DNA of 64,000 nt from Trichomonas vaginalis G3 (lineage: Eukaryota; Parabasalia; Trichomonadida; Trichomonadidae): positions 10,570,082 through 10,634,081 of the forward strand of contig NC_067207.1 in assembly GCF_026262505.1 (NCBI RefSeq), in the 5' to 3' direction. Numbering within the stretch: position 1 is the stretch's first letter; each line of letters begins with the position of its first letter. Positions 10,211 to 21,135 of this stretch are shown piece after piece. The notes under the pieces are model-generated. The model saw nothing but the letters and a program-made list of their open reading frames with translations. It was not told where the DNA came from and made no database searches. A program made the position numbers and the translations under genes.

Positions 10211-10374
10211 TAAATACATTGTTAAAGAGTTCTTGCTTTATCTTCTGGTTTCTGTTTCGAAAGTATATGAAGAAGAAATGAAGCTTTTCATCTCTTACTA
10301 ACATAGATGTTGGATTCATTGACTAACGAGTTAGGTGCTGTAGTTTTTTGTTTTGAAGTGTGGGTGCCGATTGT

Positions 10375-10503
10375 TGAATTTTTTTTTTTTTATACAAAAT
10401 AAAAAAATAAAAAATAAACTAACTTTATTTTTTATTTTCGGGGAAAATTCATGAAAATTCAAGGAGGTGAAAAAAACAGGTGACGCATCTCATTCTTCAC
10501 CTA
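10375..10503. promoter_or_regulatory. AT-rich leader plus inverted GGTGA cassette
   Basis: 10380-10435 is a T/A-rich block (poly-T, aaaataaa runs, ctaactttatttttt) like the leaders before the KilA-N genes. It is followed at 10463-10503 by aggaggtgaaaaaaacaggtga and ttcacct boxes, here in the opposite orientation to the 8331-8615 units. It would be the upstream region of the 9455-10210 gene. Confidence 0.4.
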
Positions 10504-10855
10504 ACTTTAATTTTTGGTCCGGGAAACAACTTTCTCTCAATAGGGGCTGTGGCATTAATCTTTGCTAAACGGTTCAGACCTTTTCAACTCTTGGGCTCTC
10601 TTCGATTGGGATTGAGATTGGATTGCTGGACGTGGGAGCTTGCTGGACATCCAAGGGTTGGGGCAGTAAGGCATAGGCTGAGGAGGGTAGTTCGGGAAGG
10701 CCTTGTGGTGGGTAGTAACCTTGAAGGTGGAAATTGGTAGAAATTCGGAGGTACTTGCTGGACACTGAGGTTGCTGAGGAGACCTGTTGTGGGTTCTATT
10801 TAGGTCTTCTGGTTTGGGAATGGACTCGGTTGTGGGACGTCCGGACATTCGTACT
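10500..10855 (-). pseudogene. Proline/glutamine-rich gene of Polinton A
   Basis: Minus-strand remnant starting near 10848 (MSGRPTTESI). It is rich in Pro, Gln, Ser and Tyr, with runs like NYPPQP and QSQSQS. The stretch is visibly richer in G and C than everything around it. Proline-rich, low-complexity proteins occur as virion or core-associated proteins in large viruses; no family is assigned. Broken, about three breaks. Confidence 0.4.
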
Positions 10856-10889
10856 TGTGGCTAACCGTCGACCACAAACCATAAAAATT

Positions 10890-11185
10890 TGCTACTAGAC
10901 AGTACTGCTAATCGACAGTAGCACGTACTTTTACTGACAGTAGCAGTACTTTTTTCTGATCAGTAGCAGTACTTTTTTTGACAGTAGAGTACTTTTACTG
11001 ACCGTAGGCAGATACTTTTACTGACAGTAGCAGTACTTTTACTGACAGTAGCAGTAACTTTATTCGTCGAAACCCTCTCAAATTTTTCCTTTTTCCTGAC
11101 AGTAGAAGTACTTTTACGAACAGTAAGCAGTATTTTAAACTGACAGTGAGCAGTACTTTTTACATGACAGTAGCAGAGATTTTTA
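10890..11185. repeat. Tandem repeat with 21-bp unit (heptapeptide SKSTATV)
   Basis: About 13 units built on actgacagtagcagtactttt. On the minus strand the unit is 21 bases and would encode Ser-Lys-Ser-Thr-Ala-Thr-Val, so the length is a multiple of three in the cleaner units. Such Ser/Thr heptad repeats look like a fibre or stalk segment, possibly the N-terminal continuation of the proline-rich gene upstream. Some units have length changes. Confidence 0.75.
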
Positions 11186-11190
11186 TCGTC

Positions 11191-11385
11191 CAACTTTACA
11201 AATGTAAACTTATATCGTTCTATTTTTTCATAGGGTCTAACACCAAAGTTACCTTACATAATGTAAACTTATATCGTTCTATTTTCTTCACTAGGTGTCT
11301 AAACACCAAATTAACCTTACAAATGTAAACTTATATCGTTCTATTTTTCTCAAATAGGGTCTAACACCAAAGTAACCTATCGTAC
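11191..11385. repeat. Three tandem units of about 60 bp
   Basis: Units start near 11191, 11253 and 11315, each with 'atgtaaacttatatcgttct' followed by a T-run and 'gtctaacaccaaa'. It directly follows the 21-bp array and precedes the tRNA-like sequence. No open frame persists through it, so it is probably non-coding. Confidence 0.75.
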
Positions 11386-11413
11386 ATGAAATTTCACTGC
11401 ATAAAGGAAAAAA

Positions 11414-11490
11414 CCTGCGCCGAATCGGGATTTGAACGAGGTCTTCGACGCTTTAACGAGGTAGCAACAAGAGCTATGAGCCGCTTGCAA
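11414..11490 (-). tRNA. tRNA-like sequence inside Polinton A
   Basis: On the minus strand: an A-box-like tagctcttgttg, then 50 bases later a B-box-like gttcaaatcc, then an acceptor-like cggcgca end and a run of six T, as at RNA polymerase III terminators. The T-arm pairs four of five bases. The 5' acceptor strand and anticodon arm do not pair cleanly, so the anticodon cannot be given. It may be a real tRNA damaged by base-calling errors, or a relic. tRNA genes are known in some large viruses but not, to my knowledge, in Polintons. Confidence 0.4.
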
Positions 11491-11574
11491 TTCCCAGCAA
11501 AAATAAATTGTTTTCATGAGTTTTCTACGATGTTAGAAAAAATGTTATTTTCATAATATCTTCACATTCAATAC

Positions 11575-12650
11575 TTTTTCAGCACTTTTCCGTAGTTATA
11601 TATGAAAGACAATTCGAGATAAAAGCTAGTAACAATGGGAATAATAATGTTGCACACCATTTGTTGTGAACCAAACTTAAAGTCAGAGAAACTGTTACTA
11701 GGTGGTTCGTAGAATTTAGAAGCAAAGTCATAAAAGTCCTTACATACAATAGAAAACTATTGTTTGCTTGACCTGAAAACTTGCATGACACATAACATTT
11801 GCGGGTCAAACACGTTTCTATAAACATCAAATCTGCTGGTGGATCAGTATAAATTTAATGGACCATCTGGTGGTAATGGTTGTTCTGGTTTTAGTAACCG
11901 AAAGAAATTGTGGCCCAAGAACGTTTTGTCTACTTTCCAAAAAAAAAACTCTGTAATATCTTGGAGGTTAATTTCAATCTTTGAAATGAAACGGTGGAGT
12001 TTCATCTTGTCATATTCTAGTTTCAGATAGTATGTTATTTAGTAAAGAGTCGTATTTTTCTTCGAAATTCCATAATTTTGTTCATTTGAGTTTGAATAGT
12101 CATTTAGAGTTTTCTAAGACTTTCGTCTGAAACGAACTGTAAAGATCCTCATTTCGTCAAATTTTTGTCTATTAACCATTCAGGACTTTTATACTGCCCA
12201 GAAAATATACTGCGAACAATAGATGCGTTAGTTCTATTTGAAACAAGAACTCTTCTAATCTATTGCCTTTGCATTGAAGGACTTTGAAGCCAACGAATTG
12301 GATTAGTACAAACCTGTATGCTCGGGATGAAATTTCTTCAAATCTGAAATAGTCCTTAACAGCATTTGTAAAGATATAGTCTACGGTTTTTGTATCTGCT
12401 ATTTTGTTCTTTGTTTTTCAAAACCTGAAGCATTTAATAATATGTAAAAATATTTGTTTTTAAACAACCTGGTATTGCCATTTCATATTTCTCATCTAAC
12501 AAACAAGTTTTCCCACGTCCTTTCCAACATAACTCAGCGTAACATTTTCAAATTAAAATTAAAAAATGTCATTTTTTTTAAAAATAAATTTTTATTTCAT
12601 GCAATGTTTTATTTCTGTGCCGTCTCAAGTAATGCCTCCAATACTTACGC
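11575..12650 (-). pseudogene. Unrecognised structural-type gene of Polinton A
   Basis: Minus-strand remnant of about 350 residues. Readable stretches include FRFEEISSRAYRF (12250-12340), a Pro/Gly loop (PPDGP near 11860) and a C-terminal beta-like region ending YLELSFIYNYGK. That ending recurs at the end of the plus-strand gene 18373-19262 (YLELSFIYNY), so the two are related paralogues. The alternating hydrophobic pattern would fit a jelly-roll capsid protein. Broken, at least ten breaks. Confidence 0.35.
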
Positions 12651-14790
12651 TTGAGAGGCATTGAACTCGGATAATACCTTATCTAGCTTAAAACAGCCCA
12701 ATCTTTTCACTGACCATGATCCGATTTCAATGAGTTTGTTGTAGCCTCTTCGTTCGTCAATGAGTGCGTCAATGTTTTCATAGTACCTTTGACTTTGGAT
12801 TTGACTCGGAAGAAGAATTTTGTCTTGTAGTATGTCAAGAGACTGGCTTTGCGGACTGAGGGTAAGACAATGTTCGACAATAGGTTTAATGTGGTTACTA
12901 AGCCACTTTGACCTTCTGAGTTTGAATTCGTACTCAAAAACCAAAAGGAGAAACTTTTCAACAATGTTGTCGACCTTCTCATAATGTTTACTCTTCATCC
13001 TCTTGAGGTTTCTTAAGGAATTCCCATGTTCGAATTCCATAAGCAATTTGAAGTGTATTGCAAGTTTGGGGTTTGACCGCTTTCCTAATATTCATACAGT
13101 TTGTTGTATGACTTTTCAACTGTATAGTTTCCTTCCCGGGTAATCACCCATCTTTCGTTGGAATCCAGTCGGAATATATTGACAAAAACCTCCATGTAGA
13201 TGCATGCGTTAAGGTCGACATAGTATATCTTTCATCTGAGTCGAACTTTGTCGCACCAATTGGTCCAGTTGTGTGAAATTCAATGAGTCCATCTATCTCT
13301 GAGAAACTTCTCCTGTTATTCTCATAAACATTCGTGCGAAGCAACCTGTTTTTCATATAAAACCTTCTGACCTAACTCAGATGCTTCCAAACAATTTGAC
13401 GTCAATTGGATGTCTAATGGAAGTTTATTTATAGCATCTTGAAGTTCGTTGGCAACCTCATTGGAAGTTCTTCTGGTTTCAGGTTGGTACCGAACATCCA
13501 ACTCTTTGGATTGTGTACTTTTTTGTACTCGAACTTTTGTCTGGAACAACTTTTGGTCTTGTAACAGTGACAAGTTTGTTTCGTCTTTTTGGTAAAAAGT
13601 TTCTCTGTACCTTGTCATCTGGAATGGTTTCCAACAAACCTTTCTCGAAAAGAATGTTACAGCTCTGCAATGTTGCTAACTTGCCTTTCCGAACAATGGG
13701 TTTGTAAGACTTTCGTTCAACATGAAGTGGTTGTGGACAATTACAATATTCAACCATGGCAATTTGAACTCAAACACATAGTCGTCATGTGAAGAACCTT
13801 TAGCTGTAGGTATTTGACTCGGATATTGACATTTGTAACGGTGCAATTTCTGCCAATTGACCTCTGAGAATGTACCTTGTCCTCACACATGACTCCAAGA
13901 TACTTTCATCTTCCTCTCTGAAACAAGACCAGAGTTCCTGAGACATGTAAGAATACAAAGGTCATTGACATTGTTTTCAATTGAATTGTAATAATTCCTT
14001 ACCTTGTCAAGTCAATGTCAGACTTATTTATGAAGGGGTATCCAAGCATGTTGTCTTACTGCTTGAGGGTTAGGTTGGTAACCAATTCGAACTTGATACA
14101 CTTGCAATTCCTTCAATTGCATTCCAAAAAATGTCTGAGGTCGGGGAGTCAACCTTTTTCTCTCTTTGTAGTCCTTGAAGCGTCAAGAAGTTTGCAGCTG
14201 TTTTGTTCATTGCCAATTGCATAGTAAATGTGACCATCAAAATCCGTTTATGGCAATCTGCGATTGTGTCCTTTCTTATTTCCGTCTTGAATTGCAGGCA
14301 AGTACACCCATGAAGCACTTCTTTTGTCTTTCCTCGTCAAAGTTTAGCTGTAAAGGTTCGACCAAGATGTAAATTGACTTCCTAACTTCACGATACTTTC
14401 ATATGCATATCTTGTTCTTTCCATGGGAGCATGACATCCTCTGCACTACCTTTTTTCTCCTTCTCCAAGAATGCATTGTTAGTCAATGTTTTCCCAGTAG
14501 AATCTGGCAAAGCGGTCGTGTCCTTCAAACTCGAGGTCACTAACATCGAAAGGCCATGTCCATAAGACGTTTTCTTCTAACCTCTCTAGTCCTGTTTGGA
14601 TATTGGCACGTGCTGTTCCAAATCCACTTCGAGCGAAGACCAGACAATTTGTCATAGACTTTTATGGGTGCTTCCCTTCCTATATTTTAAACTTCTTTCG
14701 AAATCCCAACCATATCTTTGCAACTTCTGCTTTTATTCTAGCAGACTTTCTATCCATTCTATATTGTGGGGCATTTTATAAAAAATAAAA
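12645..14790 (-). pseudogene. Large capsid-like gene region of Polinton A
   Basis: Minus-strand coding over about 2.1 kb. Around 13144-13360 it reads GLIEFHTTGP, then DERY, then a DLNA strand segment, which resembles the N-terminal start of Polinton double-jelly-roll major capsid proteins (an IEF strand, a loop, then DL with strands). The upstream part (13480-14790) has no recognised motif. Both length and place would fit the major capsid protein plus one more gene. The assignment is tentative; DNA polymerase B motifs (SLYP, DTDS) were looked for and not found. Broken, many breaks. Confidence 0.35.
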
Positions 14791-14889
14791 ATCATTTTTT
14801 CTTTACTTTAATAAAACCGCTCTGCCATAAAGTCTTTGAACGCCAACCCATACCAGCTATGAAGGTTGACTTGGGTTTAGTTATTCAGA

Positions 14890-15963
14890 AACTAAACTTT
14901 TGGTTTGGTTTATCTTCAGTTTTTGGTTTTTCTTCTTTCTAATCGGTTTTCGTCACTTTTCGGTTTCTCTGACTTTACCTCACCTGCAGGAACAGTTGTG
15001 TCCGTCATACACTTCATAAATATCATAGCCATTTGTTTTTGTTTTCCTTTCAACTTTTTGTTGTGTTGTAAAGTTTAGAATATTTCGACTCTAATCAATG
15101 AGATGTTCTATAAATGGAATGTTGGTCAGTGAAGTAAATCTTTCCATCTGTTGTCTCGAAAGCTCTTCAGACTTCAATCTTTTATTTGGAGAGTCTGTTT
15201 CTTTTTCTGAGAGTACTAGCCGTTCCATTTTTTATGAAAAGTGGACTTTGTAGTTAGGGTTTTGTATTTCCCAGACTGGCCACTTTCTATTATTGATTTT
15301 CTCTTCATCTGTAAGTTCTTTTGACAGGTTTTGACGAATGGTTCGAACTTTTTGTTTGTGTGTCAAAATCTACCGTTCAACTCTTCGGTCCATTTCATCT
15401 CAGTAAAAAAATTTTAGTTGGGTTTTTGTTTCAACTGGTTTGTATTAGTTTTTTTAAAGTCGGTTCTAAACTTCTGAGGTATAGGAAGAACTTGAACAAA
15501 CACGTGGTGTGAACTGCTGGAAGCCGACAAATCCATCTGATAACCATTGTCTCTCAATGCTGGGTATTGTTTCCTTTCATTCAATAAAAAACTTAACATT
15601 CCCTCGTTTGAGCCGGTTGAGGTTGGTTATCTGGTTTACCCATTGTGTGCAGATGAGTTTATCCTCTGTAACGAATCTTTATCACCTTGGTCCTATAGTG
15701 TCCTGCCTTGGTTATAGTAAGTATGTTGCTTTGTTATAATAAGTTTCCTCGTTGCTTCTACATTGTCCATCCATCCTTTGAACTTTTCCTCTTGTTTCAG
15801 GATTTGGGATAATAAGATTGTTGGCATCTCGTGCTACATCCCAACCTTTCTGTACAGTTTGTATAATAGTGTGCTTCTCTTTAGTATACTAATGTCTCAA
15901 AATCTTCCTCCAACTCCAAATACACATCTGGCTATTGTCCCCTCACTGCGGGCAAAAATCTGA
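14890..15963 (-). pseudogene. Unrecognised gene region of Polinton A
   Basis: Minus-strand coding trace of about 1 kb, with a charged Lys/Glu/Ser/Pro stretch at 14900-15000 (EVKSEKPKSDENR) and a Ser/Lys/Thr-rich piece near 15320-15380. It is divergent from the integrase that starts near 16010. No motif recognised; it could include the end of another structural gene. Broken, many breaks. Confidence 0.25.
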
Positions 15964-16009
15964 TCAACTCCTGCTAATGCGCCAAATTTAAACCCATTTC
16001 TTATAGGAT

Positions 16010-16985
16010 AAAATAAATGACGAATCAAACAAAGGACCCCTAATGTTTCTAAAAGCAACAAAAAAAGCACTCAATATAAAAATCTTTTAGTTCAACACCA
16101 AAATAGCCTGGTTTATGGATATCTTTTGAAAACATTCGAGGTATAGAGACGAATGGAACCACCATACTGGCTAATTATTTGTCGTCAAAACACAAGATAC
16201 TGTGAAGCCATACGCATTACAGTCCAAAGCTATTTTAGAGATATTAGCAGCTTTGACAATATTCGTTGACAAATCCATCCAACAAAACTTGACATCTGAC
16301 TGTGAAAGTTCTTTCAAATCAGATGATGTAAAAAACTATCTGCGTTTCAAAAAATTAAAACCAATATTCATTGTCGACCAAAACCATTCTGCTCTTGGTG
16401 TCATTTGAACGGTTGTATAAATAATGTTAAGAGACTTAAACCAAACACAAGGTGGTGAAGCAATGCAATGTCATATGACGACAAATAAGACACTTCTCCA
16501 TGGCAAAGATGAGACAATTTTTTAAAATATTACCAATAACCGTAAACAAAAAGGTTTGGAAACCACTCCCCCGAAGAAATGAAAACAACCTGACTTAGAG
16601 AAAGATATATATTTTAATAATTAGTCAAAGAGACAATACAAGAAAGAATGCCGGGCTTTCAAACTTAGAAAGGGACAAAGTAAAAAATAGAAATACCTAA
16701 ACGCGACCCATAGAAAATACTATTGACTGACAACATGGAAACCCGACAGGTACTCACAATTCTGTGTGTCGTAAAAATAGAAGAAAGTATACAAGAGAAT
16801 ATTATGAAGTTTTAGGCAAACATGGCAAATGTACAACACTGCAAGCAGAAGATAACACTACCATTTGTCAGACCTCGTTTTCAAACTTGTCAAAAGTCAA
16901 GGTGGTATACTTTCAAAGACCAGTTCTAACAATATAAGACAACTCCTGACGAATTATGCTAAAGAAGTTGAATAAATGAGACTAA
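16010..16985 (+). pseudogene. Retroviral-type integrase of Polinton A
   Basis: Plus-strand remnant. The clearest part (16202-16408) reads ILEILAALTIFVDKSI, then LTSDCESSF, then NHSALGVI, which is the core of an rve-type integrase: the Thr-Ser-Asp second acidic position and the third-acidic-position region. It corresponds to 61500-61680 in Polinton B. A C-terminal region follows to about 16985. Polinton integrases insert the element into the host genome. The sequence is clearly distant from the Polinton B integrase, showing a separate family. Broken, about ten breaks. Confidence 0.55.
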
Positions 16986-16989
16986 GCAT

Positions 16990-18360
16990 TCTATACAGCG
17001 TAAACTGTCATGTAAGGTGGCATGTAATTCTTACTTTGTCCCGTTGTTTGTCGTATATCACTGAAACGCGATGTTGTATGGTTCTCTCCTCCTCAGTGTT
17101 ACTCCGAAACAATTTATAGCAAAACTTAACGTTGTCTTTTAAGCATCATATCCTTTACCTTTTGTCATTGCTGACCAACTCCCAAATCATGCTATGCAAC
17201 CTGCTTGAGATTGTACGTTAAATCTATGTAGTGACTATGTGCAGGTAAATTTCGACTGAAATGTTTTACTTCGCACCTGTTTCTTTGAAGAGTTTGCCAA
17301 TACAAAAACCTTTCGACTATTTGAGTCCAAGTTCGCAAACCCAGACTGTTTCTGGTCTGGTAGAGTTCATTGAACGTATAAATAGAGCCTATAAGGATAT
17401 AATGTTTGAAGTATTTTCTGTCTTTAAGTTTGAAGCTCTGTTTGTCTGCTTTCTTGTCATATAAATCTTGAGCAGTGAAATTTAATTATGTTCAAATCCT
17501 TCATGACATAAACATCTTTTACATCTAAATGTTTCTCCTCGTCGTTATGTCGTCCACCGATGTTTAACCTTGTGGCAAGTTAGGAGTTTTACAATATAAT
17601 GCATCACCCACCAGTTTTCTTCAACCGTTCCTTCAAATACTTTCCTATAGCAACAGTTGTAAAACTTGTATGCTGTATGAGTCTTAATTTGCTTTTCTCT
17701 AATCTCATCGTTAACATAAGTTTATCTGCTTTAAGGTCTAAACATCCGAAACCCATCCTGTATCAGCTTTAATTTAAAATCTCATGTCCTCCATGATACT
17801 ATCAACCTTTCTTAATATTTCTTTAATCTTTTTCATCCACATCTATAACCTTATCTGCTTTCTTCTCTAAACGGCACTTAGCCACATCTTATCGCTTTCT
17901 TTTTTCAAGGCTAACGTTTAAGTTGTTATTTCAGATATAGAATGTGTAGAAGTTTTTTGAAGAATATTCGTTTCAGCTCTTGTCACTTCAACTTGACATT
18001 TTAATTGTCAACATATGTTTTTGTCTGCTAGTCAGGATGAGTATGTTCTTTGTTGCATAAGCCATTGTTAGCTCTTTCTTCTTCTTTGCTATTGCATCGT
18101 CTACCTATCTTTGTCAGTCTTTGTTGTCAACACTGCTTTCAAAGAAAGTTCATTTATAGGTTTCTCGTTAAATTCCTTTTGTGGATTATATACAGAACAG
18201 TATGGTTTCTTATTGTCTTGAAACAGAAACTCAATCTGTCATTGGTTTATTGTCCAGTTTTAAGTTTCCCTTCTTTCAAGTGGACTCGATATCTTAAGAA
18301 TAGTTTGAAAAGTTGTGTGTTCCTTATTTAGAGCTTGCAGTAATGAGTGTCGGTTGTGTT
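16990..18360 (-). pseudogene. Phage-type fibre gene of Polinton A
   Basis: Minus-strand remnant. The segment 17000-17560 matches the reverse complement of the C-terminal end of the Polinton B fibre (about 60520-61100), including the collar-type motif with the tyrosine-proline-x-Gly-Ser start and the closing Met-Pro-Pro segment. Upstream the sequences diverge. This fits modular exchange: same receptor-binding end on a different and shorter stalk. It is divergent from the 18373-19262 gene. Broken, more than ten breaks. Confidence 0.5.
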
Positions 18361-18372
18361 GTTTTCTCTTAT

Positions 18373-19262
18373 GGAAGCAATATGTTCGACATTTTATTCC
18401 TAGATAAATATACTCTTTTCAATAGAAAAAGAAAATTCAAGAGTTGCTACAACTACAACCATTAGATGAACTTTTACTAAATGTCGGTCAAAAAGTTGAG
18501 ACAGAGACCGTAAAGCATGAAGGCCTATCGTTTTGACCCCAATTAAGATGGTTTAAGAGACCCATCCGTCACAAAAGCTATTGGCTTTCGTAGAATGAGT
18601 TTCATTTCCAGAACCATACATGGTTTCCATTTACGGTCGGTTTTGAAGTTCGATACTATATAACAAAGAAAAACGTTGTATGAGAAATTTGAACAGGGAA
18701 AACTTTTACAAGTTATTTGCTTGTAACCTTAGAAACAACTCTTCAAAGCTTTTCAAGAAAAAATAAACGATATCTATATCGAATATGGCAAACAGTATAA
18801 CATTGACGAGGGAGAGTACCATCTCGATATTATTATGAAGGAAATATGAATGTTAAAATCAATAAAATACGAAGATTGGAGCAAACGTTTATATTTCTAC
18901 AAAATATAACAACTTGGCATGGTATTGAATTTATGAAGGATGTTAAATCGAAGCCTGCAGCATATCAGTACACCCAGACTTTTTTATGCAGTCGCAAACC
19001 TAATGGGAACATATGGAAAATGTTTTTCGAACCAAGATGCTAATTATATTGTTCATGCTTCATTTTCTGGCGCCCAAAACTCTTTCCTTAATGCTTGGCA
19101 AATGGACTTTTAACGAAAAACCTACAAAGTTATACGAACCACCAATGGAAGTATTTCAGACTTTCATAGTAATGGTTTTAACTACAGATGGAAGAAAGAA
19201 TAAATTCCATTATACATGCGTTTTACTTAGAACTTAGTTTCATATACAACTACTATCGAACG
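18373..19262 (+). pseudogene. Penton-like or other capsid gene of Polinton A
   Basis: Plus-strand remnant starting MFDILFLDKY, divergent from the fibre, the same position that the penton-like gene (57486-58250) holds in Polinton B relative to its fibre. It ends YLELSFIYNYY, an ending shared with the 11575-12650 gene. Length about 295 residues. The role is inferred from position; sequence match to the Polinton B gene is not evident. Broken, about ten breaks. Confidence 0.35.
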
Positions 19263-19269
19263 GTAAAAA

Positions 19270-20830
19270 TATAATTTTTTAATACGGTTGAGGTTTTGGA
19301 TTTGGTTGCCATAACTAGACTGTGGTGCAGTTTCAGGCGTTGTATAAACAGGAAGCTTGTTCTTCTGGTTCAAGGGTCTTAGGTAAAAATAACACAAACT
19401 GACCCCCTACTCTTTTACCATATTTTACTCCGTTCCAAATTTCCTCTTCCTACGGTTTTTTATTCCATTCCATATACCTCTTACCAACTCTTTCTGAAGA
19501 AGTTTCCAATACTACTGAAGAAACCATTTTACTATAGTGTAAATCTAATGTCCGCCTAGTCTCTTACGTTTCCTGTTGAGTCCATAGCATTCTTTAACTG
19601 AGCTCATACATTCTTGTTCTCCTCTGGTAGAAAACATATCTGGGTCAACTCTGTGTTCGCGTCATCTGCAAAAGTGTTTATATCCACTTCAGGGTTTTGG
19701 TTTATAAAACTCTTTCCATCTTCATATTTTGCATACCATGGGGCAAACCTAACGCAGCGGTATTTGAATGGCAAGTTTGCATTTGTACATCTGTGGCAAT
19801 GACCATAGTTGCCATTGCAGTTTGTATTCTAACTTCATTTGGAATATTCTTGGGTTTGGGTTGTCAGGTTGCTGTTGCATATGCTTAGTTCCTGTGCGTC
19901 CATTTAATATTAGATCAAAATATCTCTTACGATAACATATACTGAAACATTTGCAGGCATTGGTTTCATCTTCATTCTTCTCTGTACTTTTTCTGCCACG
20001 TCAATAAATAAATGACATCAATGGAAAAAACCATAAGACAAGTAGTCCTATTCAACCACATTTACTTACTAAAAAATTTCGTTATTGGTGACACTTTCTC
20101 CGGTTTTATAGGACTCTCTCATATTTATGTCATATATAAACTCCATAGTCATTATGTCCACTAAACCTTCATAACGGTTTTCCAAAACCACTTTTATCTG
20201 ATGTAAATAAAACATGGATTGGTTATGTATAAGTCTAAAGTTTCTAAAGAGTCTCTCAGTCCCAGTCTACTTGGTATGAAAATCCATGTGTTAAAGAACG
20301 CGGGTCCACTAATAAAGAAAAAACATTTTCCTTGTCTTTATATTTTTCAATACAACTCTGTTCCAACGACATCTCACAACCTATACCCATATATTTTTTT
20401 CTAATGGCCTCTTTTGATACATTTGTATAGTTAAGAATATAAAACTTTTGACTACGTGTTTCATGTCATGAACTCTTATAGAACCACTATATATATAGTG
20501 CTAGCAGATAATACTATCCCAAGTCTATATATTCTGCTTTTTTCAAAACTTCTACAATATTTTTCTTATCTAACTGGTATACGTTCCATCTTACCTAATT
20601 GGATTTTTCTTTTAACTCTTTCAATATTTTGTTAGTGTCTGGAATATGTTTGAGACGGTCCATAGTAGTTGTCGAAGTCATGTGCAATAATCTTTGAGTC
20701 CCTGGGAATATTTGTATGGCAACAAATGGGATATATAGAAACTTCCACCGAACAAATCTCAAATGTGAGACCATTCGGTAGTTTCTTAGTTTCTCTCAAT
20801 ATAATGATCTTTCATTTACTCTTATTTCAA
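19270..20830 (-). pseudogene. Terminal minus-strand genes of Polinton A, unrecognised
   Basis: At least two minus-strand coding traces. The first (19270-19530) starts MVSSVVLETS and contains VGKRYMEWNKKP and GGQFVLFLPK, ending in a Pro/Asn/Gln-rich tail; the second (19560-20200) has a Gln/Asn/Pro-rich middle. A third trace runs to about 20830. None is recognised. Glycine- and proline-rich small proteins also stand at this end of Polinton B (53657-54184). Broken, many breaks. Confidence 0.3.
20484..20500. repeat. Short perfect palindrome
   Basis: cactatatatatagtg, self-complementary. It resembles the TATA-like box at 2727-2941 in its core but not in its flanks. Probably chance in AT-rich DNA. 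Confidence 0.4.
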
Positions 20831-20849
20831 AGAACGTAACGGTGTTTTG

Positions 20850-21135
20850 TAAAATCATTTATATATAATTAATAAAAATGTTTTTTTCCTAAAGTGCAGA
20901 AAAAGTTGACAAAAGCATGAAAAACATATAAATTTGGTGAAAAGCGACACATTATATAGATGTTTTCGACACACGAAGAAAGCTTCTTCCAGAAGCAATG
21001 GAGGAAGAAGAAGAGTCTCCGAATTTCCACAAAAGACTAAACAAATTTTCCGAATATAAACTTCATTTATACTAAACATTTCGGATAGAGGGCAACGAAG
21101 TGCCTGGAGGCCCACTACCTTTTTTTTTTTTTTCT
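20850..21135 (-). other. Cys/Leu-rich reading frame ending the Polinton A flank
   Basis: An open frame of 86 codons on the minus strand (start 21115, MGLQALRCPL) with clean Leu-, Phe- and Cys-rich composition, bounded by a run of about 14 T at 21120 and an AT-rich tract at 20860. The reverse strand is equally G/A-rich (gaagaagaagag). The T-run plus sharp composition change suggests the border of a repeated sequence rather than a gene. No function proposed. Confidence 0.25.

Larger units (their letters stand above)
4480..20830. mobile_element. Polinton/Maverick (element A), heavily broken
   Basis: A virus-like element of about 16 kb. Parts in order: two small genes, packaging ATPase, two KilA-N-type genes, tandem repeats, a KilA-N/T5orf172 gene, a coiled-coil gene, a proline-rich gene, more tandem repeats, a tRNA-like sequence, capsid-like genes, a retroviral-type integrase on the plus strand, a phage-type fibre gene, and divergent structural genes. 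Size and content fit the family. Nearly every gene is broken; breaks number well over one hundred, mostly one-base length changes, so part of the damage may be poor sequence rather than age. No terminal inverted repeats were recognised, so the ends are approximate. It is a different family from Polinton B but shares the integrase class, fibre end and KilA-N modules with it. Confidence 0.6.

Noticed and set aside
10890-11385. CRISPR-like array
   Set aside because: Units are contiguous tandem repeats without unique spacers, and the context is a eukaryotic virus-like element.
12645-14790. DNA polymerase B of Polinton A
   Set aside because: Size would allow it, but none of the family's motifs could be found, and one part looks capsid-like instead.
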